Origin: Cryptoclostridium sp964637365
GTDB lineage: Bacteria; Bacillota; Dehalobacteriia; UBA7702
NCBI GenBank assembly: GCA_964637365.1
Contig: CAZWWH010000005.1
Span: forward strand, 1-64,000
Direction: 5' to 3'
DNA: 64,000 nt
This document shows positions 33,638 to 42,519 of this stretch, piece after piece. Under the pieces are notes generated by a model. The model made no database searches and was not told the DNA's origin. It saw only the letters and a list, made by a program, of their open reading frames with translations. Within the stretch, counting starts at the first letter, position 1, and each line of letters opens with the position of its first letter. The position numbers and the translations under genes were made by a program.

Positions 33638-34723
33638 ATGCGCATGGAAGGTAACTGGCAAAGAGACTTACGCAACGCCTTGGAATTAATCGCCCCGGGT
33701 ACCGTAATTCGTGAAGGGGTAGAAAATATTTTGAGGGCCCATACCGGCGGTCTTTTGGTGATTGGCGATGGCCCTGACGTCCGTAATATTGTGGAAGGTG
33801 GATTTTTGATTAACGAAGAATTGAATGAGGCTCGCCTTTATGAATTGGCTAAAATGGACGGTGCGATCATCCTCGACGAAAAAGGTGAGAATATTTGGCG
33901 GGCCAATGCCCAGTTACAGCCGTTATCGGAATTGAAATCCGATGAAACGGGGATTCGACATCGAGTGGCAGCCCGCACCGCGGCGCAAACCGGCGCTATC
34001 GTCATTGCTGTGTCCCAACGCCGTTCTATGATTACGATCTATCTTGGACGGAAAAAATTCATTCTTTCGGATATCGGTACTCTTTTGACCAAAGCTAACC
34101 AGGCACTGCAAACCTTGGAGCGCTATTGCCAGGAGTTAAAAAAAGAACTGGATAATCTCAGCATGTTGGAATTCGATGATATGGTTCTCGTAAATGACGT
34201 CGTGAAGGTGGTGCAGCGTGGGGAACGAGTGAAGCGTATTTCTGACGAATTGGATTTTTATCTTATCCAAATGGGGATCGAAGGACGTTTGATTCGCATG
34301 CAGATGGATGAGGTAACCTCGGATCTCGGCACGGAAAGTCATAGCGTGCTTTTAGATTATGCGGAAATAAATGATAAAAAGAGTATTCAGGAATTGGAAA
34401 AACGGTTGTCTGAAATGGACGATGAGGACTTGATGGATAAAACTTCTGTCGCTAAATTCCTTGGTTTGGGCAGCGGCAGCGACTTGTTGGAGCATCCCCT
34501 TTCGACCAGGGGATACCGTATTTTAAGCCGTGTACCCCGTTTGCCGGCTCCTATTATCAATAATATTGTGGAATACTTTGGCGGTGATTTCCAGCAAATT
34601 GTCAGAGCCTCTATTGAAGAGTTGGATGATGTGGAAGGCATCGGGACTGTGCGTTCCAATACCATTCACCGCAGCTTGTTGCGGCAGCGGGAGTATGCCA
34701 GTAATCATCCCATCAACTTGTAA
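33638..34723 (+). CDS. disA: DNA integrity scanning protein DisA, diadenylate cyclase
   Basis: A 361-residue enzyme that makes c-di-AMP from two ATP and scans DNA for branched structures. The ATG at 33638 has AGGAG 8 bp upstream; GTG at 33629 and ATG at 33632 are too close to it. The DAC domain has DGAIILDE and GIRHRVAARTAAQ (the DGA and RHR motifs). A helical spine and a C-terminal helix-hairpin-helix region (ELDDVEGIGTVRSNTI) complete the octamer-forming protein. Confidence 0.95.
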   Translation: MRMEGNWQRDLRNALELIAPGTVIREGVENILRAHTGGLLVIGDGPDVRNIVEGGFLINEELNEARLYELAKMDGAIILDEKGENIWRANAQLQPLSELKSDETGIRHRVAARTAAQTGAIVIAVSQRRSMITIYLGRKKFILSDIGTLLTKANQALQTLERYCQELKKELDNLSMLEFDDMVLVNDVVKVVQRGERVKRISDELDFYLIQMGIEGRLIRMQMDEVTSDLGTESHSVLLDYAEINDKKSIQELEKRLSEMDDEDLMDKTSVAKFLGLGSGSDLLEHPLSTRGYRILSRVPRLPAPIINNIVEYFGGDFQQIVRASIEELDDVEGIGTVRSNTIHRSLLRQREYASNHPINL

Positions 34724-34834
34724 GCGTTGGGATTCCGCTTTCAAAGCGAATCCCCATGATATGATATATAGGAATTGTATGGATTATGGGAGAGAATTTT
34801 TGTGAAGGAAGATGAATCAAAGGAGGTGAAAAAA

Positions 34835-35902
34835 GTGAAGTATATTCGGACTGTTTTACGATTTATTTTAGTCATCGTTGGCATGATTGGTTCCTATTTT
34901 TTGGCTGCCTATGTGATGGATTTATTTTTCCCCGCAGTGGATACCTTGGTACATTATATCGTTGTTATCCTGTCTGGGATTCTTGTTGGTCTTATTCTGT
35001 TTCTTTTTTCTTCTCACATCGTGCGCGGCTTGGAAGTTTTTTGCGGAACTGTTGTTTCCAATATGGCAAAGCGTTCCTCTCGGGAATTATTGGGGGGATG
35101 TGCCGGATTGATTTTGGGCTTGATGATTGCCAATCTCATTGGGAATCCACTGAGAGAATTAGCCTGGGGGCCTTACGTTACCATGGTTTTATCCATTTTT
35201 CTCGGTTATGTAGGGTTTTGGGTTGGTATTGGTAAAAAGGATGAAATCGGACGTTATTTGAATCGACCCAAACAGCAAAAGGAAAAAATTAATAAAAAGG
35301 AAGCGCGTTTTGCGGCGCCTGCGGTGTTAGATACCAGTGTTATTATTGACGGACGTATTGCAGATATTTACCGTACAGGGTTTATCCAATCTCAGCTGAT
35401 TTTACCCAATTTTGTTTTGGATGAATTGAAACGGGTGGCTGATTCTCCTGATCCTTTAAAAAAGAATCGGGGTCGCCGCGGGATGGACATCCTCAACGAT
35501 TTGCAAAAGGATTATCCCGATGCCTTCATCAAAACCAATATGGATTACGAAGACATCAAGGAAGTGGATATTAAGATCATTCGTCTGGTCATGGACATGA
35601 AGGCCCGAATTTATACCAATGATTTTAACCTGAATAAAATGGCTCAAGTGCAGAATGTCACGGTGCTCAATATCAACGACCTGGCTAACGCTGTGAAAAT
35701 GGTGGTGTTACCAGGGGAAGAACTGATTGTCCGAATCATTAAGGAAGGCCGCGAGGCAGATCAGGGGATTGCTTATTATGATGATGGTACCATGATTGTG
35801 GTAGAGGGCGGTAAAGCCTACTCTGGCGTGACTTTAACCGTAGTTGTGACCAGTGTGCTGCAAACTACGGCAGGACGGATGATTTTTGCGAAACCAAAGT
35901 GA
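34835..35902 (+). CDS. PIN/TRAM-domain membrane protein, YacL type
   Basis: A 355-residue protein starting at GTG 34835, with AGGAGG 8 bp upstream. About four membrane helices occupy residues 5-140, then a PIN-domain nuclease (VLDTSVIIDGRI, with its catalytic Asp residues through TNDFNLNKMAQ) and a C-terminal TRAM domain (about 290-345) for RNA binding. This is the YacL layout found downstream of disA across Bacillota. The nuclease substrate is not known to me. Confidence 0.9.
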   Translation: MKYIRTVLRFILVIVGMIGSYFLAAYVMDLFFPAVDTLVHYIVVILSGILVGLILFLFSSHIVRGLEVFCGTVVSNMAKRSSRELLGGCAGLILGLMIANLIGNPLRELAWGPYVTMVLSIFLGYVGFWVGIGKKDEIGRYLNRPKQQKEKINKKEARFAAPAVLDTSVIIDGRIADIYRTGFIQSQLILPNFVLDELKRVADSPDPLKKNRGRRGMDILNDLQKDYPDAFIKTNMDYEDIKEVDIKIIRLVMDMKARIYTNDFNLNKMAQVQNVTVLNINDLANAVKMVVLPGEELIVRIIKEGREADQGIAYYDDGTMIVVEGGKAYSGVTLTVVVTSVLQTTAGRMIFAKPK

Positions 35903-36121
35903 GACTGATGGCGGAATATTCTGCATGGTGCTAATATGCTTCCATTGATTCAATGTATCCGGCGATGTATTCGACGGTGCTATGGGTATGAAAACCGTGC
36001 GGTGTCTATTTTTTGTTGATATGCTAATATTTTTATATATCACATAAAATTCTGACGGAAATTTTCTTTGCCCTATGGTAAGGCTTGCGGTATAATAACA
36101 CTGGAAAGAAAGAACAATACC

Positions 36122-37300
36122 ATGAAAATCAGTGTGATTATTCCTGCTGCCGGCTCCGGTCGGCGGTTAGGGAAGGATAAAAATAAAATACTTCTTGATT
36201 TTTTGGGAAAGCCAGTGTTGGGATACAGTCTCGATTTGTTTTCCCGAGAATCTCAGGTTGCGGAGATTATCATTGCCGCTGCCCAGGGAGAGGAGGTGCT
36301 TTGTGATGCCATTGCCCAAAAGTATTGCGGTGAAACTCCCTTTAAAGTGGTGACCGGCGGAGCAGAGCGTATGGATTCCGTATGGCACGCTTTGGAACGG
36401 GTTTCACCCGCCGCCGATTATGTGATGGTTCACGATGGAGCCCGCCCCTTCTTGGACAAGGCGACGCTGCGGCGTCTGTTGACGGCGGAATTTACCGATG
36501 GCGCCATTTTGGCCCTGCCGGTAAAGGAAACGGTAAAGGCGGTTTCCGCTGCCGGAGACAGTAAGATGATTATATCAACTGTGCCGCGCCAAAATTTATA
36601 TCATGCCCAAACGCCTCAGCTATTTCGTAAGGAAGCGCTGATGGACGCATATAAAAAAGGGATTGCCGAGAGCTTCACTGCCACTGACGACGCTTCTCTG
36701 GCAGAAAATCTCGGTTATCATATCCGAATCGTCGAAGGCTGCGAGGACAACGTAAAAATCACCACGCCGCACGATTGGGAAACATCATTGCTGAAGGAGA
36801 GCAGGAAAATGATACGAATCGGCTCCGGTTACGATGTTCATATTTTAGGCCCTGACCGTCCTTTGATTTTAGGCGGTGTCGCCATTCCCTTTGAACGGGG
36901 CCTAGTGGGACATTCCGATGCTGATGTGGCTGTTCATGCCCTGATGGACGCACTGTTGGGCGCCATGGCTATGGGTGATATCGGTCAGCATTTTCCCCCC
37001 TCGGACGATGCCTATTTGAATGCCGATAGTATAGAGCTGTTAAAACATGTTTTTGAAATGATGGAGAGAGAACATTTTCATTTAGTCAATGCGGATTTGA
37101 CGATTATGGCGGAACGGCCGAAAATGGCCCCCCATATCAAAGAAATGAGAGAAAACATCGCCGCCGCGTTGCAGGCCGATATTTCACAAATCAGTGTGAA
37201 AGCCACCACAACAGAAAAGCTCGGTTTCGTCGGCAGGGAAGAGGGCATCGCCGCTTCGGCTGTGGTTTTACTGGAACAACTTGACTCGGAACGAAATTAG
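36122..37300 (+). CDS. ispDF: Bifunctional IspD/IspF: CDP-ME synthase and MECDP synthase
   Basis: A 392-residue fusion of two enzymes of the MEP isoprenoid pathway. Residues 1 to about 230 are IspD (VIIPAAGSGRRLGKDKNK, then VHDGARPF and TDDASLAE). Residues about 233 to 392 are IspF (MIRIGSGYDVH, LVGHSDADV, and the C-terminal TTTEKLGFVGREEGI). The junction codes for KESRKMIRIG, and an AAGGAG-type ribosome site with an ATG exists at the joint, so internal initiation of free IspF is conceivable. In most Bacillota these are two separate genes in this same place. The start at 36122 has only a weak ribosome site. Confidence 0.93.
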   Translation: MKISVIIPAAGSGRRLGKDKNKILLDFLGKPVLGYSLDLFSRESQVAEIIIAAAQGEEVLCDAIAQKYCGETPFKVVTGGAERMDSVWHALERVSPAADYVMVHDGARPFLDKATLRRLLTAEFTDGAILALPVKETVKAVSAAGDSKMIISTVPRQNLYHAQTPQLFRKEALMDAYKKGIAESFTATDDASLAENLGYHIRIVEGCEDNVKITTPHDWETSLLKESRKMIRIGSGYDVHILGPDRPLILGGVAIPFERGLVGHSDADVAVHALMDALLGAMAMGDIGQHFPPSDDAYLNADSIELLKHVFEMMEREHFHLVNADLTIMAERPKMAPHIKEMRENIAAALQADISQISVKATTTEKLGFVGREEGIAASAVVLLEQLDSERN

Positions 37301-37312
37301 GAGGAATCGACA

Positions 37313-39163
37313 ATGGAATACACTGTCAATTTTAAATCCCATGGCAAAAGTGTTGCCGTGGAAGAAGGAAAAACTATTCTTGACGCCGCCGCCTTGGCCT
37401 CTATCGCGGTGGAAGGGAACTGTGGCGCAGCCGGTACCTGCGGCAAATGTAAAGTCCATGTAGTAGAAGGCTTTGACCCCAAGGCGGAACGTATCGGCGC
37501 GAAATTCTTTACGGAAGAGGAAATGAACGAAGGTTGGGTTCTGGCCTGCAAATATGAAGTGCATCAGGACCTCACCGTGGAAGTACCCATCCAGAAGGAT
37601 GCATTTAGCCGTAAAACGAAGCTGAATTCTCTGTTGGACAACATTAAAATTAATTCCCCCGTGAAAAAAGTCTATCTGGAAATGGAAAAGCCCTCCATTC
37701 AAGACCAATGTCCGGACTTTGAGCGGATCATCCGCGCTTTGGAGCTCGACATCACAAAACAAAAACCCACCAGAGGTTTGTTGGCCATTATTCCCAAAAC
37801 CTTGCGCGACAATCAATTCTGTGTCACTGCTGTGGTCAATGGTGATGATCTGATGTGGCTTGAAGGCGGCGATACGACTGACAAAAAATATGGTATGGTA
37901 TTTGATATCGGCACCACCACTGTGGTGTGCTTGCTGATTAACTTGGAAACCGGTGATATTGAAGGCGCTGCTGCTGAAACCAATCCTCAGAATGTCTTTG
38001 GCGCCGACGTTATTTCCCGTATCAACTACGTCATCTCCAAACAGGAAACAGGCGAAGGTTTGGCTCAGTGCCATGAAAAGGTCACTACCTGCATGAATGA
38101 TTTAGCATTGCGCGCCGTGGCCGAGGCTGGCGTGGACAAATCCATGGTTTACGAAGCTACCGTGGTAGGGAATACCACCATGAGTGAATTATTCGCCGGC
38201 GTGGATCCCTCTTATCTGGCTCCATCTCCTTTTATTCCGGGCTACGTTTCCGGCGTTCATATGACAGGGAAGGAATTGGGTTTCGATATCAATCCGGAAG
38301 CCCATGTTTACCTCTTGCCCAATATCGCGGGGTACGTCGGTTCCGATACCGTTGGCGTCATTTTAGGTACCCATATCCATGAACGTCCCCAGTATAGCGG
38401 CGCTATTGACGTCGGCACCAACGGGGAAATCGTGCTGGCGGGGAATGGCCGTATTTTGGCTTGCTCCACCGCTGCCGGTCCTGCTTTTGAAGGTGCGCAA
38501 ATCAAGTTTGGGATGCGCGCTGCCGAAGGCGCCATTGAGGCCGTCTACATTGACAACGAAGCCGGTACCTGCAAGGTGGACACCATTGGCGATAAAAAAG
38601 CGAAGGGCATCTGTGGTTCCGGTATCCTCGATGCTATCGCTCAGCTCTATAAAAATAATATCATTGATTTCCGCGGCAGATTCCGCGGGGACGCCGAAGA
38701 CATTCATCCCGATTTGAAGGAACGCATGATCAAAACCGATGAAGGCTATGAATTCGTTTTGACCACTGCCGAAGAATCTGTCAAAGGCCGTCCCGTGGTG
38801 ATTTGTCAGAAGGATATTGGCGAACTCCAGTTGGCCAAAGGCGCCATTTACGCTGGGTTCAAAGTGCTCATGTCGGAAATGGGCATCACTGTTGACGATA
38901 TGAAGGAAATCATGATCGCCGGCGCTTTCGGCAGCTATATTAAGGTAGAAAGCGCCATGGCCATTGGGCTCTTCCCTGAATTGCCCAACGGCAAAATTAT
39001 TTCCATTGGGAACGCCGCCTCTGAAGGGGCCAGATTGGCGTTGGTATCTCAGGAAGAACGGGAGCTCTGCGCTGAATTGGCCAGAAAAGCTGAATATATT
39101 GAGCTTTCCAGCCGTAACGATTTCCAGGATGAATACATTATGGCAATGTATTTACCCCAGTAA
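37313..39163 (+). CDS. ASKHA-fold corrinoid-activating ferredoxin protein (RamA/RACo-like, DUF4445)
   Basis: A 616-residue reductive activator of corrinoid enzymes. The N-terminus is a plant-type [2Fe-2S] domain with Cys37, Cys43, Cys46 and Cys79 (spacing C-x5-C-x2-C-x32-C). A linker follows, then an ASKHA ATPase-like domain (about 190-616): FDIGTTTVVCLLIN, VVGNTTMSELF, IDVGTNGEIVLAG and IAGAFGSYI. Such proteins return the cobalt of inactive corrinoid proteins to Co(I) with ATP. It starts 12 bp after ispDF behind TAGGAGG and is followed by rmuC, so it is embedded in an otherwise housekeeping block. Its partner could serve the MttB-type enzyme at 8587. Confidence 0.9.
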   Translation: MEYTVNFKSHGKSVAVEEGKTILDAAALASIAVEGNCGAAGTCGKCKVHVVEGFDPKAERIGAKFFTEEEMNEGWVLACKYEVHQDLTVEVPIQKDAFSRKTKLNSLLDNIKINSPVKKVYLEMEKPSIQDQCPDFERIIRALELDITKQKPTRGLLAIIPKTLRDNQFCVTAVVNGDDLMWLEGGDTTDKKYGMVFDIGTTTVVCLLINLETGDIEGAAAETNPQNVFGADVISRINYVISKQETGEGLAQCHEKVTTCMNDLALRAVAEAGVDKSMVYEATVVGNTTMSELFAGVDPSYLAPSPFIPGYVSGVHMTGKELGFDINPEAHVYLLPNIAGYVGSDTVGVILGTHIHERPQYSGAIDVGTNGEIVLAGNGRILACSTAAGPAFEGAQIKFGMRAAEGAIEAVYIDNEAGTCKVDTIGDKKAKGICGSGILDAIAQLYKNNIIDFRGRFRGDAEDIHPDLKERMIKTDEGYEFVLTTAEESVKGRPVVICQKDIGELQLAKGAIYAGFKVLMSEMGITVDDMKEIMIAGAFGSYIKVESAMAIGLFPELPNGKIISIGNAASEGARLALVSQEERELCAELARKAEYIELSSRNDFQDEYIMAMYLPQ

Positions 39164-39223
39164 TTTTAGGATGTTGTGTTACCGGAAAACTCGGTCTTTT
39201 TGACAAGGATGATGGAATATAGT

Positions 39224-40678
39224 ATGGAAATAATCGGTATTCTTTTATCGGTGATTGCCATTGTATTGCTTGTTATGGTCCTTCTGCTGCTGAAGCGGCA
39301 GAAGGACTTTGACGGCAAGGATGAGAAAATCACTGCCCTCCGCCAACGGTTGGCGGGGATGGAACAACATTTGACCTCTCTGAAAGAACAACTTTCGGAA
39401 GAGTCCCGTGCCAATCGAGAGGAAATCACCAAGCATATTCAAGGCTTTGGCCAGGCTGTTCACAGTCAAATCAGTGAGCAGGGGCTGAACCAGCAGAAGC
39501 AAATCGGCGAGCTGACCCATAGCAATGAGGAAGGTATGGAGCGGCTCCGTACTACCATGGATCAGAAAATGGAGATCATCCGCAGCGGCAACGAGGTCAA
39601 GCTGGAACAAATGCGGAAAACCGTTGAGGACAAGCTGGCAGAATCGGTAAACCGCCTCAATGAGCAGGGAGTCTCCCAGAATAAGCAGTTGGCGGAATTG
39701 TCACGCGGTAACGAGGAGAGCCTGGAGCGCTTGCGTATTACTATGGATTCCAAATTGAATCTGATGCGAGAAAATAACGAAGCCAAGCTGGAGCAGATGC
39801 GAAAAACTGTGGACGAAAAGCTGGAAACCACTTTGAACCAGCGCATCAATGAATCCTTCAATCTGGTGAACGAACGTTTGGAACAGGTTCATAAGGGGTT
39901 GGGGGAAATGCAGAGCTTGTCCACAAATCTGACGGATATCAAAAAAATCTTCTCCAACGTCAAATCCCGCGGGGTTTGGGGAGAAGTGCAGTTGGCCCAT
40001 ATTCTGGAAGAAATTCTAACACCGGAACAGTATGAAGCCAATGTCGCCACGAAAAAACGCAGCCTAGAACGGGTAGAATTCGCCGTTCGTTTGCCGGGCC
40101 GTGATGGTGACAGCGGCGTGATTTATTTGCCCATTGATTCGAAATTCCCTGTCGAGGATTATCAGCGTCTGCTGGATGCTGAGGAAATCGGCGATCCCGT
40201 TGCCGTGGATACCTGCCGCAAGGCATTGGAGAGGGCCCTGAAGAACGCGGCCAAAACCATTCACGACAAATACATCAATCCACCTGTGACTTTGGAATAC
40301 GCTGTGATGTTTTTGCCTACGGAAGGGCTTTACGCAGAAGCGCTGCGGCTTCCCTCCTTTATGGATGAGGCGCAAGAGAAATACCAGATCATGGTGGCTG
40401 GACCCACCAGTCTCGCGGCGCTGCTGAACAGCATTAAGCTGGGCTTCCGCACTCTGGCCATTCAGGCGAAAAGCGGTGAGATTCGGAAACTGCTGGGAAC
40501 CATTAAGACGGAAATGGGGCGTTTTGAGGATGCTCTGGAAACCGCCCAGAAAAAAATCAGCGAGGCTGACAACGCTTTGGGTAAAGCCAGCGATCGCGGT
40601 CGGATTCTTAACAATAAACTGAAAAAAGTGGAATTGCCACAGGGACAGGAAAAAGAATCATTGTCCAATGAGGCTTGA
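39224..40678 (+). CDS. rmuC: DNA recombination protein RmuC homolog
   Basis: A 484-residue protein with one N-terminal membrane helix (about 3-23), a long coiled coil (about 30-215, rich in E, Q, K and with repeated EQMRKTVxxKL units), and the RmuC core (GVWGEVQLAHILEEIL, then IYLPIDSKFPVEDYQRLL). RmuC is thought to be a nuclease that limits inversions at short repeats. The start is uncertain: ATG at 39224 gives the natural membrane-helix N-terminus; longer starts at 39176, 39209 and 39212 exist. Confidence 0.88.
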   Translation: MEIIGILLSVIAIVLLVMVLLLLKRQKDFDGKDEKITALRQRLAGMEQHLTSLKEQLSEESRANREEITKHIQGFGQAVHSQISEQGLNQQKQIGELTHSNEEGMERLRTTMDQKMEIIRSGNEVKLEQMRKTVEDKLAESVNRLNEQGVSQNKQLAELSRGNEESLERLRITMDSKLNLMRENNEAKLEQMRKTVDEKLETTLNQRINESFNLVNERLEQVHKGLGEMQSLSTNLTDIKKIFSNVKSRGVWGEVQLAHILEEILTPEQYEANVATKKRSLERVEFAVRLPGRDGDSGVIYLPIDSKFPVEDYQRLLDAEEIGDPVAVDTCRKALERALKNAAKTIHDKYINPPVTLEYAVMFLPTEGLYAEALRLPSFMDEAQEKYQIMVAGPTSLAALLNSIKLGFRTLAIQAKSGEIRKLLGTIKTEMGRFEDALETAQKKISEADNALGKASDRGRILNNKLKKVELPQGQEKESLSNEA

Positions 40679-40698
40679 TATTAAAAATCTAAAAACGT

Positions 40699-40727
40699 TT
40701 GGCTTTTTCATCAATTGGGTATATAAT
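40699..40727 (+). promoter_or_regulatory. gltX promoter
   Basis: TTGGCT (40699-40704), 17-bp spacer, TATAAT (40722-40727). A tandem copy of TTATATAG units (about 40731-40752) lies between it and the ribosome site. Confidence 0.65.
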
Positions 40728-40771
40728 ACAATATAGTTATATAGTTATATAGTAGAAGGAGATTGGATATC

Positions 40772-42250
40772 ATGGATAATTATCGTCTGAGATTTGCTCC
40801 CAGCCCCACCGGGCCTTTGCACATCGGCGGCGCCCGTTCCGCGTTGTTCAACTATTTGTTGGCCAAAAAGCATAACGGTACCTTTGTCGTTCGTGTAGAG
40901 GATACGGATTTGGAGCGCTCCAGCAAAGAATCGGAAGAAAATATCAAAAACAGCCTAAAATGGTTAGGCATGGATTGGGATGAAGGCATTGACGTGGGCG
41001 GTGAATACGGCCCCTACCGTCAGATGGAACGCCTTGATATCTACAAAGCCGCCATTGACAAACTGTTGGCCGAAGGAAAAGCCTATTACTGCTTTTGCAG
41101 TGAAGAGGAATTGACAGCGGAAAAAGAAGCCCAGCAAGCCAAAGGTGAAACCCCGAAATACAGTGGTAAATGCCGTGACCTCACTCCGGAACAGCAGCAG
41201 GAACTGCTGGCCAAAGGCATCAAGCCTGTGATTCGTTTCCGCGTGCCCGAGCATGAGCAGGTGGTTATTGACGACTTAGTGCGTGGGGAAGTGACCTTTG
41301 ATACTGATGGGATTGGGGATTTTATCATTGTGAAATCCGACGGAATTCCCGTTTACAATTTCGCCGTAGTTTTGGACGATGTTACCATGAAAATCAGTCA
41401 TGTGATCCGTGGGGAAGAACATCTGTCCAACACCCCGAGACAAGCGGTAATTTATGACGCTTTGGGCTATGAACGTCCGAAGTTTGCTCATATTTCCCTG
41501 ATTTTGGGCCGTGACAATGAAGGCAAGCTGACGAAAATGAGCAAGCGTCATGGCTCCACCTCCGTAGTGGCTTATCAGGAAATGGGCTTCCTCCCCGAAG
41601 CCATTGATAATTTCCTGGCACTTTTGGGCTGGGCTCCCGAGGGAGAAGAAGAATTGTTCACTTTGGAAGAGCTGACCCAGCAATTCTCCTTGGAACGGGT
41701 TTCTAAAAGCCCCGCTGTTTTCGACATGGAGAAATTAAAATGGATCAACGGTATGTATATCCGTAAGGCCTCTGCCGAACGTTTGCTGGAATATGGTCTT
41801 CCCTTCCTGAAAAAGGCTGGTTATGTCGATGAGGAACCCACCATGGAACAAATGATTTGGGCCATGATGACCATTGAGGCCTTAAAGAATCATATCAGCT
41901 GCTTTAGTGAGTTGCCGGAAATTGTTGATAAATATCGTGGAAAGGTCTTCTATAATGATGAAATCTTAGAGGATATCAAAGCCAATAAGGAAATCATCGT
42001 TACGGTTATGACCGCAATGAAGGAAAAATTAGAAGGTATTCAGACCTTGAATGCTGATACCTATCAGCAGATTCTGAAACAGATTCGCAAGGAAACGGGT
42101 TACAAGGGCCGCAACCTGTTCCATTCCATCCGCGTGGCTAAAACCGGGGAAGATCATGGTCCCGATTTGGACAAGCTGGCCATTGTGATGGGCCGTGACT
42201 TGATGTTGGAACGGACCAATGAGTTCTTGGAATTCGCCGCGACGCTTTAA
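40772..42250 (+). CDS. gltX: Glutamate--tRNA ligase
   Basis: A 492-residue class I aminoacyl-tRNA synthetase. The HIGH-type motif is FAPSPTGPLHIGGAR at the N-terminus and the KMSKR motif is LTKMSKRHGS. The ATG at 40772 has AAGGAG upstream at about 10 bp; a TTG three codons earlier is not needed. It is the usual end of the radA-disA-ispDF block and ends at a strong terminator. Whether it also charges tRNA-Gln for transamidation cannot be told. Confidence 0.96.
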   Translation: MDNYRLRFAPSPTGPLHIGGARSALFNYLLAKKHNGTFVVRVEDTDLERSSKESEENIKNSLKWLGMDWDEGIDVGGEYGPYRQMERLDIYKAAIDKLLAEGKAYYCFCSEEELTAEKEAQQAKGETPKYSGKCRDLTPEQQQELLAKGIKPVIRFRVPEHEQVVIDDLVRGEVTFDTDGIGDFIIVKSDGIPVYNFAVVLDDVTMKISHVIRGEEHLSNTPRQAVIYDALGYERPKFAHISLILGRDNEGKLTKMSKRHGSTSVVAYQEMGFLPEAIDNFLALLGWAPEGEEELFTLEELTQQFSLERVSKSPAVFDMEKLKWINGMYIRKASAERLLEYGLPFLKKAGYVDEEPTMEQMIWAMMTIEALKNHISCFSELPEIVDKYRGKVFYNDEILEDIKANKEIIVTVMTAMKEKLEGIQTLNADTYQQILKQIRKETGYKGRNLFHSIRVAKTGEDHGPDLDKLAIVMGRDLMLERTNEFLEFAATL

Positions 42251-42261
42251 GGAAAAAATCG

Positions 42262-42292
42262 CCGCGCCTTAATGATGGAGGCGCGGTTTTTC
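42262..42292 (+). terminator. gltX terminator followed by a second hairpin
   Basis: A 7-bp G+C-rich stem (42262-42268 with 42280-42286) is followed by five T residues. A second 11-bp hairpin (42316-42326 with 42335-42345) without a T run lies just downstream. Confidence 0.8.
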
Positions 42293-42445
42293 TATTTATG
42301 AAAACAGGAAGAAAGACGCTCTGTTCTTAATGGGGAACAGAGCGTTTGCGCATCATTTTACAGCGACGGAGAGAATATAACAAACCATTTGAAGAAACTG
42401 TTTGAAACTGCGGGCACGATGTTTCAAATAATATTTCACACTATT

Positions 42446-42474
42446 TTTACAGTTTATTGATAAAAATGTATAGT
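42446..42474 (+). promoter_or_regulatory. Promoter of the SLH surface-protein pseudogene
   Basis: TTTACA (42446-42451), 17-bp spacer, TATAGT (42469-42474). The promoter looks intact although the gene it serves is broken. Confidence 0.5.
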
Positions 42475-42519
42475 TTAACATTTATACTAAAAACGTAAAA
42501 GCATATGAGGAGAAATATT

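Noticed and set aside
40731..40752. TTATATAG tandem copies as a phase-variable tract of gltX
   Set aside because: Only three short A+T-rich units after the promoter of an essential gene; likely chance low complexity.
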